64,000 bases of DNA from Ficedula albicollis (lineage: Eukaryota; Chordata; Aves; Passeriformes; Muscicapidae). Below the pieces are notes generated by a model. It ran no database searches. It had not been told where the DNA came from and was given only the letters and a program-made list of their open reading frames with translations. Of the stretch, positions 12,381 to 28,200 are shown in pieces. The position numbers and the translations under genes were made by a program. The stretch is from contig NC_021674.1 in NCBI RefSeq assembly GCF_000247815.1, positions 78,516,500 to 78,580,499 of the forward strand. The letters run 5' to 3'. Within the stretch, counting starts at the first letter, position 1. Every line of letters starts with the position of its first letter.

Positions 12381-14835
12381 ACCAGAGAAGTTGCCATCCA
12401 TAATTCAAACAAAACTTGGTGTTGAAGCCGGCACATAAAAGGTTGCCTTCAACTCAGGAACACGTATAAGTGTTGACTGAACAATTTTTGTTCCAAAAAA
12501 TTCGAATAGCAGAATAGGTGCTCCCTAGGGCCAACACATGCCTACTACATCGTGGACACAAAGGATTTTGTAACCACTACAGTCATTATCCTTTGTCTAG
12601 GCTTAGGCACATGATGGCCATTCTTCTGGCTGCAGTTCTGCCAGCAAAGAAAGCTGGCACTCAGGAGCCCATGGAATATAACCAGAATTCATGGCCATGT
12701 CAGGTCAGCTGGTTGAGTTGCTCACATGCTTGTCTCTCTTCCCCCTTGTGCTTCACATTTCTCTGTGGCTCAGGTCTATGTGGGGGTAAGGATCTATGAT
12801 CAAAAATGTCTCCTCTGCCATGCTGAAGTAGGCTATGCGTATTGAGGAGGCTATTAACAACAATCCATCTTTCCTCAATATACCACTGAGCCAAACAGGA
12901 ACACCAGAAATAAAGTGAGTAACAACAGAGATTCAAGTTCCACAGAAGAATAAACTCCTTTATTGCCTTCTGAGAAGATAAAAACCCTGGCCAATCTAAA
13001 TGCATCAGATTGGATAAATTTCCTGAAACCTTATGGTGAAAATGAGAATGTACCTTGGGTATGTGTGAAAGCATTGCAATGGACTTTCTTGGTTTTAAAC
13101 TGTTTGCAACACTGAAGCTGTTACTAAATTATTTATGACTTTTTAAATATAAAAGAAAAAAATAATACCCTAACACTCTGTAAAATATGACTAATTTCCT
13201 TCAAAAGCCTTCTAAGTGTTTTCAGTTTACATCACGTACGAATGTTAATATCACAACCAGAAAACAGGGTGTAGAATGGAAATACAGCACACACACTTGG
13301 AATCCACTTTTGTTGCTCTAAGATGATATATTTGTTTGATTTCTGCCATGACATGCTCTTCCTGCTCTGAAGTTTTCCAGAAGTCTGGATTAATGACAAA
13401 ATGATCTCCATATAAACTTCCACGATGATAATAACATATGCTAGCATAGACAGAATACTGCTACAGTACCACTGAGAGCCTCTGAGAGCATGAAATAAAT
13501 GTACAGCGCTCAAAAATAACTTAATTTGTGTTTTATTTCCAGTATTAGTGAGGTAAATATTCAGGGATTTAACTAACTGACCATTTAATGCTAATAGGAT
13601 GATATTTAATACTCACGTGCTATGATAAGTATTTGAAATACACACTCTGTGGTGCTGGATAAATTCCCTATTAGACCCATCCTTGATAATGTGCATATTG
13701 TTTCTGAATGCAATTTCTGAATTATTTAGAAAAGACACGTATTTTACTGAGACATAAAATGAACTACAGATTTTCTTCAAGTTCTTATTACCATTAGGTC
13801 TCGACCAAATTATGGCCAAATTATGGTGAAAACCCTTGAATAAAGTAATTTCACAGGAAGCTGTTAACCTGTTAAAGCACCAAGAAATACAGATCAAACT
13901 GAAATGAGTTTTAGTTGTATGCTTCTTGATTCAACTATTTAGATAATGTACTTTCATTTAGATCAGCAGCTAAACGTGTGAAGGATAATAGCCTTTCTTG
14001 TGCAGGTATAATGAGACATCAGAGCAGTGGTACAGAATAGCAGCAAAGAAGAAGTGAAAAAAAGAAGTTCTGATGCCTGAAGTTTTCTTGTGACAGACCC
14101 TTTTTTGAAAGAATATGACTATGGAAGCAACAGGTGTTTATGTCAGACACTTTCCTACAGCTGGAAAACATGAATCTGTCACCTGATGAGAACTGATTAT
14201 GGGCCATTAAGCTCAGAAGTGGAAATTCTATGCTGTTGATGGGAAAAAATGCACAACATAAAGAGAGAAAGGTATTTATGCACGTGCCATCTCTTTTCTG
14301 AAGCAAAAAGCAAGCAATTTTTCAAGATCAAGTTTCTTCCCTCTTCCATCCTATCATACATAAAATCAGATCAAAAACTTTAAAGGATGGATGAGACAAT
14401 GTAAGCATACTCTTCACTCTAAACTTCCTCTAACTATCTCTACTAAGTCTTCAAGAAAATCCAGTTCAAGCTGGCAATTTATGTTCCCGTGGTAAAATAT
14501 CTTCTTTAAGCACATTAATGTATCTGACAATAGTGATAATCTGATTTTATTTTCTTTATGTATTTACCTTGCAGCTTAAGCACTCATTTTTTTACTTCCC
14601 TAACTCACTTTGTTTATATAATAGTTGACCTCAAAATGATGTAGAAACACTTCTGGCTGCCTCAATTTTTATCTTTTGTATCAAAATTTGCACAGAAGTT
14701 ATATACTGCTCCAAATATATTATTGATCTTGACCCTGGAACGAAGAAAAAGTCCTGGGAAATTTAAAGGGGAAATTTTAGTCCGTACTTAAAATAAATGC
14801 TCCATACAGAAGGATTCTGATAAATAGAAGTCCTT

Positions 14836-14899
14836 AGAACCTGGGATGATATTATCAACTCTATTACAGAACCTGGGATGATATTATCATCTCTATTAC
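14836..14899. repeat. Tandem duplication, two units of 32 bp
   Basis: Both units start AGAACCTGGGATGATATTAT and differ at one position (CAACTC/CATCTC). The pair directly adjoins another tandem pair at 14900. Confidence 0.9.
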
Positions 14900-15045
14900 T
14901 ATATGACTGCTATTAGTAGAGTCAGCAAAATTGCAACATTTCTACTTTTCAAGATGATTCACTATTTCAACCTATATGACTGCTATTAGTAGAGTCAGCA
15001 AAAATGCAACGTTTCTACTTTTCAAGATAATTCACTATTTCAAAA
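14900..15045. repeat. Tandem duplication, two units of 73 bp
   Basis: Units 14900-14972 and 14973-15045 both start TATATGACTGCTATTAG and share the CTACTTTTCAAGAT block, with three or four substitutions. Two unrelated adjacent duplications back to back are unusual. Confidence 0.9.
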
Positions 15046-16390
15046 TTTTTCTTCACTAAAAATGAAATTAAAGTTTCTGTTTTTAGAATAAAATACCAGG
15101 TGGACTGCATCAATTTAGTTGCCTTCAACGGATTTATTGTTTTGTTTGGTTACTCGTTTTTTCATTCTATACCCACGGCAGTGAGTCATTACTTATCACT
15201 CAAGGCAGGGCACAATGTGATGTACAATATAACTGTGCACCCCTCCTGCCTTGCTAGGTTACATGAGATATGTGTGCAAATTTGGCACACCATGTAGGGT
15301 TATGTGAGCTATGCACATAGATATTGTCCTTTTTGTAAACAGAAAGAACAGCTATGACACACAACCTGCTTAACTTAATTTAAGGAATGCCTAGGAATGC
15401 CTGTTTCTTTCCACTAACCAGCATGAGCAGCTTTGCACTACTCTTGGTTTCGTATCATAAGACACATCAAATAATTTGTATCTAAGCTTTATTTTTTATT
15501 CTGTATTTGAAAAATCATTACAAGAACAGCAGCTAAACAGATATTTCAGGTAGTATGGTTTTTATTTAGTTATTTCTTTTCTGTTTCCAATTGATGTTTC
15601 AATAAAAAAGTTTCGTGCTTAGCACTTTGTGGAAAATGAGGACAACAACTAGCTTCTGTCTACTAACTAAAGGTCTGCCTATTTCAGTAGCCCAGGAAAA
15701 TTGTTCCAGGGATATTGAGACCACTGGTATTTTTTCTTATCGTTGCTGTTGCCATTATTATTACAGGAAGCCGAGGTGAGACCTGGACCCTGCTTGGACT
15801 CAGCATTGCAGAATAAAGGACAGACCAAAGCACTGCTGAATAGAGCAGACAGGAATCCCAAATTTTTCAATCTTTAAGACAGAAGGTACATCTTTCTCTC
15901 TTGCATAAAGGATTTGAATTAAATTTTATCAACCATATTTCATCTGTGCTTTAGCCATTGGGGAGGGCTTTTATTCTTTTTCTTTCAAGGTAAGCATGAT
16001 CAGAAAAGAAAAAAGGGAAGACACAGCAAAACTCTCTAGGGAATTAGAAGGATGTATTGCAAGCTACTAAAAGCACTATACCCTTTCTTTTAGGAAGGAA
16101 ACATTGAGAGAAAAAAGCATAATGGGATTTTTTGCAAAATAGTCTTAGAAGCTATGAGAGATTCAAAATATAACAATGCGTTAGAGGCAACAATGGGGTA
16201 CAGGAGATTGTCTTGGTAGCTTATATAAAATTGAAAGCTCATGCTCTTAGATATAGAAAACAGACGAAAGAGTTAATTCTGTGTGGTTACAGACAGAAAT
16301 ACAAGTAAGCCTACCTGCCTAGCTTTCCAAAGCTGGGAAATAGAGGAAGAGCTTTATTACTATAGCTGAGGTTCTCAAACCACCAGCAGG

Positions 16391-16430
16391 CTGCCTATCT
16401 GTCTATCTATCTATCCATCTATCTATTCAT
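16391..16430. repeat. Imperfect (CTAT)n microsatellite
   Basis: CTATCTGTCTATCTATCTAT followed by CCATCTATCTATTCAT gives about nine tetranucleotide units with a few interruptions. Confidence 0.85.
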
Positions 16431-17600
16431 ACAGATGCATCACAGGATATGAAATGTAGCAAAATCGAGCAAATGAAAGTGTTTTTTTTCTTTTGTTTTG
16501 CCTTGACTGTTAGCAGTTATGTAATACACTTACATTTTCAGAACTATTGTACACAAACTTATACTAAACATTAATTGTATCATGGGTAGAAGTGTGCTTT
16601 TTAATAAAGTACCCAGGAGTATACTGTACTTTTTGCTAGGATTGCTTGTGTGGATTTTTATTTCTATTATCCACTGTACTTTCCATCCACATTACTTCAT
16701 TGATCTGATTATTTTCACAGGAAGTTTTTGTGTGAGTTTCTTGTTGCTTTTTACCCACTCTCAATAAATATTGATTATTCTTAGTTTCCACTGACTTGAG
16801 AAACATCAACAAATACCCTGTCTTACAGGGGAGTTTAGTTTCTTTGGTGTCTTCTGTTTTGAAAGAATATTATTATTTCAATGCTTTGCCAAGTCAGAAA
16901 TCAAAGCTCAAACTGTCTCAGATTCCACACACAAGGACACATCCATGCAAAAGTGGGATTCATCCCATGGAAAATCTCAGTAATTTTTTTTTCTTCCTGA
17001 AATAGAACAAAGAATTAAAACTTAATCACACTCCAAATATTTGCTAGAAGGCAATGAATGATCTAAAGAAGCTTCAGTTTATATGAAAGCCAGTGTCTGA
17101 TACACATGAACTTTAAACTTCCATGAGACAGTATGGCAGCTCAGCTAGGTAGAGATTGTTGCTGCCAACCAAAATAAAATGGACTTTTAAATTTTTTTGA
17201 GGAGGATTACGGTGTACCAGGTCATTAAAACATATTCTTCTATTAACTTTTAAATGCAAATTTATATTTTCAGATGCCACTGATATTTTAAGAATGGATT
17301 ATTTAGGAATGCATCCACAAAAGCTATAATTTGTACCAGATAGAGGTTACAATAATAAGAAAGGAAGAAGAAAAGACACAAAGGAAATAGTCACTTCAGA
17401 GTTTTTCAGTATAAAGCATGATACTATTCAAATTCTGTTGGAGTAACTCAGAATCTTTCCCAGACATTCTGAGATCTTCAGTTCACACTATATTGATGCT
17501 CACTTGTATCATAATAATCTCTTTTGTTTCCTGTTCATTTAGAAGATTTTGTATTGCATTAATCCTTCACATACCGGAGATTTTGAGGTCTTCTCGAAAT

Positions 17601-17701
17601 CTAAAATCTGACATGAAGTATGAGACTGCATAGTAATAAAGAGGAAGTACTTTTTCTGGTCTAAAATCTGACATGAAGTATGAGACTGCATAGTAATAAA
17701 G
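17601..17701. repeat. Two-copy direct repeat, 41 bp identical at a 60-bp period
   Basis: CTAAAATCTGACATGAAGTA begins at 17601 and again at 17661. 41 bases are identical before the copies diverge at AGGAAG/TAAAGA. Confidence 0.9.
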
Positions 17702-20700
17702 TAAAGAGGAATATAAGCAGGAATTTAAGTTCTGCTAGAGTTTTCATCAAGCATAACTCTAACCCTGTTAAGTCTCACACTATTAGAATTCTTCTACATA
17801 TACATAAATAACAGTTGTGCTAAGAAATGCAAGTGTCAGAGATTTATTCATGTTTTGTGCCCTCAAAGTAATGTAGAATACACAAACACTTAACTTAGTG
17901 AATTATTGTATCTTCTCTATACACAAAATAGAAATCTGCCACTGGAGAAGAACACCAATGACTGATTCCAGGTAAATGTTTCTCTATAATAAAATGAGAC
18001 ATATTTGGTACAAATCACTCTGCTTTCCCCTTGTGCTTCTCTTTGTAGCCAAATTACAAAACCATTTGAAGAGAAAAGGGTTTCTAAGTGGCAGCAAAAT
18101 TAACTCGTTGCCTCTTTAGACCATACCAGAACTCCAGGGAGGGATCTGGGGTGTCAGCAGTAGAATCCTCTAGCCTCTGAACATTGTTTGGGACACCACT
18201 GTGGAAATTTAGGACTGGTACTACTTTCTGAAAGGCACAGAGATGAGGTCTACTATCCCAGATCTCCAGGCTTGCTTCTCTTCCTTCCCTTCCCACACTG
18301 GGAGAAAACATTACTCTAACAAGGTCTCATCTGCTATCTTTTAGAAACAATATTTGGATTTTATTTGCACCGCTGTGAAGCTTTGAAGAAACTCTGCTGA
18401 AGCATATGGGTTGATCTTCTCTCTTTGTCTGTGAGCATTATCTATTGCCTGGAAATATCCCTCCAGAAATCCTTGTTAAATATCTGGCTCCAGGGATGTC
18501 ACAGCACTCCAAGGTTCCCAGACACAAAATTTGTTTGAAGTATTTGTAAGACATTTAAGATTCTTCATCACTAAATTTGACCCTCCTAATCCACCACATT
18601 TTATTCTGATCAGTCAAGTGTTTGGAACAACAGCACGTTTTTATTTTAACCTTACTTGTCTTTTTCTTAGACCACAGGAAGTTGATGATAACTGTAATTT
18701 GAAGCTTACTCCTACTTAGTCAGAACTCCCAAAGAAACCAGTTGGAAATTTAGACTGCTAAAGAAGAAAGGAGGGAAATATGTTTGGAAGGAAATATATA
18801 TGTAATGTGTGTAATTGGGGCCTTCTTTCTGAAGTCATGCTCCCTCGTGCCTATTACTTTCACACAAGGGTGTCTTACTAAGTGGCACTGTAACTTATTT
18901 TGGTGTTTCTTTTAGTAGAATTTAAAAGCATTTATCATGCTTTTTTTTTATTATTTTATTCTTAGAGCGGCACACTCTGTTTAGTATCATTAAATCTCAT
19001 TAGCAATCAACATTTAAAAAACATTTTCTCAGGGTTTTTCCTTAATGCCCATACATATAGCTTTCCCATAATTAAGCAGGTCTATTAGTATCACATCGTG
19101 GGTGGGATGGAATTTTAAATAACATCCATTTCTTTCAGAAATAAATACGAGTCTGAAATGAAAAAGTCCTCAGTTAGCTGGATGTTGCTATAGGGGTGAG
19201 GAAAAGGATGGGATGACAATAATGCAAAATTTACTGTGTTGTATTGCTGAGAAGAGATTGGAAGCTTTTCAATCAACACAAGCCTCAGCAAAGAATGATC
19301 ACTTCTGTGACAGGCTGTGAAATCCAATCTCTGATGAACACAGATCTAACCTTTCAAGGAGGTTTTGCAGAAGGTTAATTTCACTCAAACACTGAACTCA
19401 AATCTGGATGTAACCTGCTGAAACTGGAACATGAAGATGCTTGAAGTGTTTGGGGATGCGAAGTTGTGACCGAGGAGAGGGAGACTTAGAGGCCAGGTGT
19501 TTTGTCCAGCCCTGTTGCTGTCACTTCTCAGCACACAGAATGTTCAGCACCAAGGGAGATATTAAGGTTTTAGATTTAAAAAAACATATTTGTTAACATA
19601 CTTGGGTTGATGAAGGTGAGCAGGATTGCGGTTTCCAAATTTTTTCCATTTGTTTTAGAAATTAGTGGCACAGATCAGACTGCACCAGGACCTGTCCTGT
19701 TTACTTACAAAGAAGGAACAGAAAGCCAAGTTTAACTCAATAAAAGCAATTAACAGCAGGCATTTTCCTTCTTCAAGAATTCCCAGGTGTACAAGTCCAA
19801 CAAACTCTGTACCCAGGAAGTTCTGCTCTTGCTCTGTCTCCAAGTCACATTTCAATTCTTCCTGTAAGTTTTCAGCACACAGAGAACCCATATTGAAACC
19901 AATGACCAGCCCCACCTTGCGTAACCAGGGAAATCCACAGATCAGTGTCTGAACTCCTCAGACACAATAGGCACAAAGCAATAAATATAACAAAAACCAA
20001 ACTCATAATGCTAAAATAAAAAAGTTCTTATATGATTATCTAACAGCACAATGAAACTTGAGAGACATCTTATTCTACAAATATTTGCCCACAAGAAAAT
20101 TAAAATAGAAATGCATACTTGAATTTAGAGCAGAAAATGCTCAAACTCTGCAAGTAATTTAAGCTCTTTGATTACATACACTCTGATTTACACCAGATTT
20201 AAGCTTTATGCACCGCTAGGGTAGATCTTACAGAGAAAGAGGGAGGTTTTACCCTTGTGTATCCTACAAAGGAAGATGGAGGGTTTACCCTTCTGTCACT
20301 TTGGCACTCCCCTTTTGATAAGCCTTCTTATCTGGCATCAGCATCAGAGCTGCATTCATCGCTGTCTCTGTGCTGAGCTGTGTAAGGGGAACATCTGATT
20401 GCAGATCAGTCAAAGTGCTTGCTTTCTTTCTATAGTGCAAAAGCAATAAAAGTAGTTTCTAGAATTACACAAATGGAGTGTGCCTGGCTGGAAGGAACAT
20501 CGAGATCTGATGATGGCACCAGAAAATAAAAATAATCCTTCATGCTCTGTTTAAATTATTAATTGTTTTGCAAATTAGAATTGAAATATTTGTTTCTTTG
20601 CTTAGCAGGTCCTTGTTCCCAGTCAGCACCTGCATTAACTGTTTGGACCATGATGATATCTCCCTAATTTTAAATTGTTGCCATTAACTTGCCAGCTTCT

Positions 20701-23700
20701 CTTTCTTTCCTGAATATCATCCTTTTTCCCTTGATATTTTCTCTTCCTCACTGGCAATTTGGACCTCAGGACTACTGCAATTCTCTCCATAGACGTCTAG
20801 CTGCAGGAGAGGTATACATACATCTGTATTGTAGGGAGAAGAGGAACACCTGGTGGGAGCTTCACAGTGACCAAGTGTCTTCCAAAATGGAGATTTTCCT
20901 CAGATGAATTCAGTGATGCCTCACATTGAGGAAAGCTCTGGTTTCTCTCAAGGCAGCAGACCAAATCTGTAACAAAGGGTGCCAGATGGGAGCTAGGAAT
21001 TTCCATTTCTAGGCAGCCTACTGTGAGAATCCTGCCTTTCTCCTTCTGAAAAGTCTTGTCATCTCTCAAAATGCAGCTGGAATTTCTCACATCAAACACA
21101 AGTCTGGACTGCTGATAGGTGAAAATTGCAAAGCGGTGGGATGATTTTGTGTACAGTGAGCCTACACATTCCCAGTGCCAGCTACCCCTCTGTCCAGCAT
21201 TAACCCCAGGTCTGATAAGACGTGGAAAGAAGTGGTGTGCATTATCAGTCAATCAGTCAACCTGCATCAGGCTCAGCATGAGTTAAAGAAAAGGCTGTGA
21301 TGGGAACTCTGACAACTTTAATCAATCTACTGCTTCTCCAGACTTGTTCTTACACATGCCTGCAGCCCTCCTGCTTCCTCTGTGGCTGTGCCAAGCCCCA
21401 GATTTCACAGCACCATGCTGTTCATCATCCATCATGAACTCATGAGTAGGGTGTCCTAACTTCTTTACTGTACAGCTTTGAAATGGATCCTGTAGCGAAT
21501 AATGACTCTCCATCTATTTCTGATCTGATCTAAAACACATTTCCTTCTTTGCTGTGCATCTACTTTCCATCCCTGCTTTCCATCTTATTTTTAAACTTTA
21601 CCATGGAGCTCCATATGGTGTATTAGATTAAAGCCATTGCACAAAGAAGGCAATGCATTTTGTTGTACCAATCCCCATCCCACCACATCGAACTGCTATG
21701 AGAAGAGGGGAGGTTATTGTAGAGAAGGAAAAACAAGGCAAAATCCTTTGCTAACCATAACTCACATTCTCTGCAAATCTGGAGGCGAGGAAGCCATAGT
21801 CAACAGCCATACTGGTTAAAACTTTTCTGTAGGACAGAAATTCCCTAAACAGTGTTAGGCTGCATATAGCAGACAAAATTAACACCTACTATAACGTACC
21901 TTAATTCAGTTCAGGAGAACTTGGGCCAACATTATCTAACTTCAAAGATATTTCTACAAGGATGAGCTACAACTTGGTGACATTTATAATGGAACTCCAT
22001 AAAATGAGAACAAAGACTTGGCTTTCCAAATGTATCACAGAAGCAATTGTATCACCAGCAATATGGATAGGAGGAATGAGCTTATACAATTAAATAAATA
22101 TGAAATCTTTCAATTAAAGTTAAGTCTTAGAAGTGTGATTTCATGAACAGTTGGCAAGAGCTGCTGTATTTTTAAGATAATAACAATCAATTCTTCCTGT
22201 ACAATAAAAATAGTTATAAGAGAAAAATCACTCAAAACTGAAATGTAAGAGGACAAAAGGTCGTAAATTGCAATAGAAACCCCTAGGGAATCTGAAAATG
22301 TATAGGGGTTGGGGGTTTTAAAAATTGTCTAGCTATTGAAGAAAAATATTGTATTAACAAATGGACAAATGAGACTAGAGCTATCCCTCAGAGTCGCTTC
22401 ATCAACCACAATCATATGAAGAATCCAATGTACCTTTTTGAAAAGTAGTTGAAATACTGAATCTGCTAAAGCAGAGAACAAGCCTTTGTTAGCTACTTTT
22501 GAAGGTCATCAGTAGCTTTTAGTGTATAGGACGTTTTTACAACAATTAGATCAAAACTCAGATTGAAAATGTTGGTGGATTTCATAAGTTAGAATGACAT
22601 CAATAGTTGACTCCTAGAGGGCACTGCCTGGGAACTAGGGTTTTATTCTAAAAAAATCTCACTTCCACTTGGAGCACGACTGGAAACGTACATTAATTTT
22701 ACGTGATAACAAATGATTGTTTGTTCATTTTAAATTCAAAGGCTGTTTGAAGAAGGACAGCTTCATTTTGGTCACCTTGGGTGTTGAAAACCTGAAAACC
22801 CCTGTTGCTTGTGCAACTCCTGAGCAGTCATGTGGATCCTAATAATCAAAACAGATGCACATACAATGTCTTTGGCGTGACTGTCCTTTTACCATCTGTT
22901 AGGCTGAGTTTGCACACTAAGAAGATATAAACCCAACACTAGGAGGTCATAACTTCAAAACTGAGGTGAACCTCAACAAGCAGGCCTTCAAATCCATGCT
23001 AGCACATCCTGTCTGTGAAAAAGAACTCATTTCATTGTGCTCACAAGCTCCATTAAATGGCATGGCAAATATAAATGCTGTGGATATCAAAAATCTCAGC
23101 TTCTTTAAACCACAGCAGCATGCAGAATGTAAAACATAAAGATTTGAGGAACAAGAAAAATTCAGTTTGCCCAACAGGCCTGCTAAATTTTATTCCTCTT
23201 AATATCATGTGAGCAGGAAGGAAAGTAATTATTATTTTTTTACATGACATTAATTCCTTTTGCAGTTGACAGGTTGAACAAAGGCTGCACATGTTTCATT
23301 TGGCCAAAAGGCTAGTTTCTGTTTGAGAGAATAATGAATGATTCATTACTTCAAAAAACAGCCCTGTAAGAAAACAAAGAATAATGTCATTTTGTTGAGG
23401 TGCTAAAACAACTACTGTTTCATGCACAAACAGTACCTGAAATATTGTCTTCTGTTGCATTAGCAGGATATATATTTTAAACAAGACTGTTAAAAGGAAG
23501 TCAATTTCCTCTATTTACTTGTGATTTAAAACTGAAAATATTCATGTCACCACCTTTTAATTCCTGGACTCCCCTCCCATAACGTGTTTCTGGTGCCTCT
23601 GTTAGCTTGTGGCACAGGTACTGCAGTGTATAATGTAGACTTTGCATGTAAACATGCCAAGGCAGTGGAAAGAACTGAATGTCCCTGTTAAAACCACTAT

Positions 23701-24200
23701 GAACCCATGCAGCAATGTCAGTTCTGGCAATAACAGTGGCTCTGTAAAGTGACAAAAGAACCTCCCTCCTGAGGGAAGAAACTCTCCTCACCCATTTCTG
23801 CAGACGTGGATTACCATGCACTCATGAGCACTTTGTCCTTCAAGCTGAGCCATTAGTTAGAGGATGAATAAAAGAATTGAAAATTAAAACACATGATGCA
23901 GATAGTGGGTCACACATTAAAACTCATTGAGCAGGTTGCTCACAGCCAATGGACTAATTTTGTTTGAAGTCATGTAGACCAAAACAAATTTCAAGTGTAA
24001 AAATTTTAAATATTGGAAGCTGAGTGTGCCAGTGCAGAAAACTGAAAATGGCATCATCCACTCATGGGTCTGTGAAGTTCTTCCCAATTTCCTCACTGTG
24101 CCTTTGAAGCAGTTAAATCTGCATCATTGTCATCATATTACAATAAAAGATATACTTAGGGAATAAGATGACAAAAGATTCAAGTTAGTAAAAGCTGCGA

Positions 24201-25054
<854 letters not shown>

Positions 25055-25101
25055 TTATTTAAAAAATGCATAGAGAGAGCATATATATATATATATATAT
25101 A
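25055..25101. repeat. Second copy of the contig-end sequence with (AT)n
   Basis: It matches 24201-24249 with one mismatch (TTATTT/TTATTA) and about two fewer AT bases, then continues uniquely with CCATATGGG. Confidence 0.85.
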
Positions 25102-25212
25102 CCATATGGGCAGGAGTAAAAACTTACAGGGTGAAATTAATTATCTGGTTCTTTAAGGGATTAAAGATGTAAAGGATTGGGCAAGATTAAGAAAATAAAT
25201 GTATACAAGAGG

Positions 25213-25260
25213 CTTCCAAGTAGGGTGACAGTAAGACTTCCAAGTAGGGTGACAGTAAGA
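25213..25260. repeat. Tandem duplication, two units of 24 bp
   Basis: CTTCCAAGTAGGGTGACAGT plus AAGA occurs twice in direct succession without a difference. Confidence 0.9.
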
Positions 25261-28200
25261 CTTATTCAGCTGCAAAGCAGTTTTCAAATGAAGAGATAAA
25301 AGGTCCATTACATCCAGCATTCAACCATCATGCAAGAAAAGCCCTAGTAAATACACATAGGAGGATTAATTTTCCTTGATAAAGAAAAGGGTGTGGTTTC
25401 CACACTGCAGTATTAGGGAACATCCCCTATATTCATTATATTTCTAGTTTTTAAAACTGAGATACTACATTTTATAATCATGAAGTTCAGCACTCTTAGC
25501 CTTGGTGAAAAATTGTTTTATTGCACAGACCTAGCATAACTTTTATTATTCATTGCTGTATTTTCTTCCAAAGGAGTAACACATCCAGTAATACTGCATA
25601 TATTATCACACACTGTAAAACAAGGTAGAGAAAAACTATTTTCTGAGATGCTTTGGTCTTTTCTTATTAATGGGATATTGGTCCAGAGATAATGTGCATA
25701 AAGGTTTCTCTACTTCTTGTTATATGTCACTAACACTGAAAAGAAATATGATTGAGCATATTTTAGCAAACTCCCATATACTTGTTAGGCAAATTTTCTG
25801 AGCTCCTTTGATATCATTGTTTATAATAAAGACAGTTAATCTGCTTTTATTTTTGCCCTTAGTAAACAAAATCTCTTTCTGCCCGAGGATTTATCCAATA
25901 GTCAATTTCTTTGGGTCATATTACCTTTTACCTGATGAATGTAATTACTCATGCTGATAAGCAACACAGGCTACACTCTTATTTTAAGGCATGCTCCTTC
26001 ACTGACTTAAGGACCCTAAGGACTTAAGGTTCCAGTCTTCATTCTAGCTGACAGCTTGCTTTCAATTTTACTCTGCCTACAGCACATTGCAATTTTTCCA
26101 GAAACAAAGGAAGTCTTAGAAAGCACCAGTAAAGCTAACCCCAGGATTTCCTGACATAAATCCTCAGAAATTACCATTTTTTAAAGTTTCAGAATTTTCA
26201 CTAAATCCTATTTAGAGATTTTCAAAATCATGAAGCTGCCTTTTCTTGGTCAAAATGTCTTTTAGGAGATAACAGTATTTACAGACAATTATGTTTCCTA
26301 ATGAGAAGCATCACACAAAAGCTCCTGAACTGAGCTAAATGAAACATTTTGACAGACCCAATCTGATATTCCTCCCCACTGGATTTTCAGTTCACTCTTG
26401 CAAAATACCAGTTTTTCGGTTCCAAATGAGACAGTGCCAATACTGAAAATCTTTCTAGTCGTTCTCTAACTCAAGCTGTCAAGCTGATATTTTAAATAGA
26501 TCAGTAGGTCTCCAGTCTCTCAGAATTTATTTCAAAAGTATTGCCCTAAATATTTTTTTAACAACTGTCAAGCCTTTGGCATTGACAAGTTGAAAACTGT
26601 TCATGAACTTGGTATGTTATGCACATCTCCTGGAGTATGAAAGGTCCAGAAGCAATGTGACCACAGCAGCACAGTGTCTCATCTGAGGAGATAATCCTCT
26701 CTGCTGGGTTTATTAGTTGAAGAAATTCCATAGTCATATGCACCCTGCCTCTGATTTCAGAGAAAATGTGGCCAGAAACAACAAGAGTTTGCCCTCCTAT
26801 CTTCCTCCTACACTGTGTCTACCCTTTGGTTGCAATGTATGTGGCATTAGCTGAATTCCTCACAACTTCCATTCATTGTCTTTCGCAAACCTGCTCTACC
26901 AAACATCTCACCTCAACCATGGTTCTGAAAAAAGTCCATTCCCCTAGTAAGGCTGTTCAGTATCTATGTCCTTGTGCAAAAAGCTGGGGCTTTCTGAGCT
27001 AACAACACCCCTTCTTTTTCTTGAGGAATTGAATAGCAAGACAAAATTGCAATATCACGATGGGCAGATCTTAATCTGCTTTAATAGTGGCTTTCTTCTC
27101 TTGGTTTTCCCCTAAAATATAGATTCACTCTGATTCCTATCCAGGATATTTGAAAACACTAGAAATAAAGTCTATAGAAAATCCCTTTGCTTTTCTCTTT
27201 ACCCCCTAAAATGGACACTTGTGGTTCCAACTCATCAGGTCACGTTTTGTCTGTTACCTAAGAAGGCTTTCAAATAACCCTTGCTTAGGTTGAAGCTTCT
27301 TTTGAAGGAAAAATCAATGGGTTGCTTTATTTTTTAAGTGTTCTAATTCTACCATTCACAGTGTAAAGGGTAGCTGTAGGTAAAGAAAAACTTTCTTCTC
27401 CCCCTTACCTTTGCCAACTTGCTACTTTTCCCCTTTTGAATGCCTTTAGCTTAAGCTATGGAGACTTCAAAGACTTCAAAGACAGCTGATACTGCTGCTG
27501 GGGCTGACACTGAAAATGCTGGATTCAGCAGAGAATGCAAATGTTATGGATCATGGAATATCTTCATTTGCTTCCAAAGAATGATGTGTTTTATTCATTT
27601 CAAATTAATTAAGAGGAATATCCAAAACAAGCAAACAAAAACAGAGGAGGGGAAAATCACAGAAGGATAAAGGAATTAGTGTGCAACAAACGAATTTTCT
27701 GCTGTATTCAGCACACACTGTGGAGACAGAACATTAGTTATGGCTCTCTCTATGGTTTCCTCAAGCTGAGAAGGCAGAGCATAATCAGTGGGCAACTATT
27801 TCTTAGATGCCTCTGCCCATGTGCATCATATTCAAGCTGGCTCCTAAACCTTGGTCCTGTTGCTGCCACAGGCTGTAGCCCAAGGGCAGAAAAGCCAATA
27901 GAGAGTCCCAGAGGGCACAGGAGGGTCATGATGCTGCAGGAATCAGAGGTAAAGCCATCACAGGCACAGAGATCTCTGCTGTGCCACTGGCAGGGGGCTA
28001 CGGGGAGGTGAGGTGAGCTGCTGAGGGTGAAGTCAAAGGCAAGCTCGTGGATTAACTAGGGAAAGAACCCATCTTATTTCAGTTCTGGATTCATTACAGA
28101 CCCGGGAGAAAATCCTGTAAATAAGCTAGGCAGCTCTTTGCTTCTCATGTGCCATCTGAACTGTCCCTTTCTAACTGGTTTCTTTCCTTCTGTAGTGATC

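Noticed and set aside
20797..21252. 151-codon minus-strand frame
   Set aside because: It begins with TTG, has no early ATG, and shows no domain, splice signals or codon pattern suggesting a gene.
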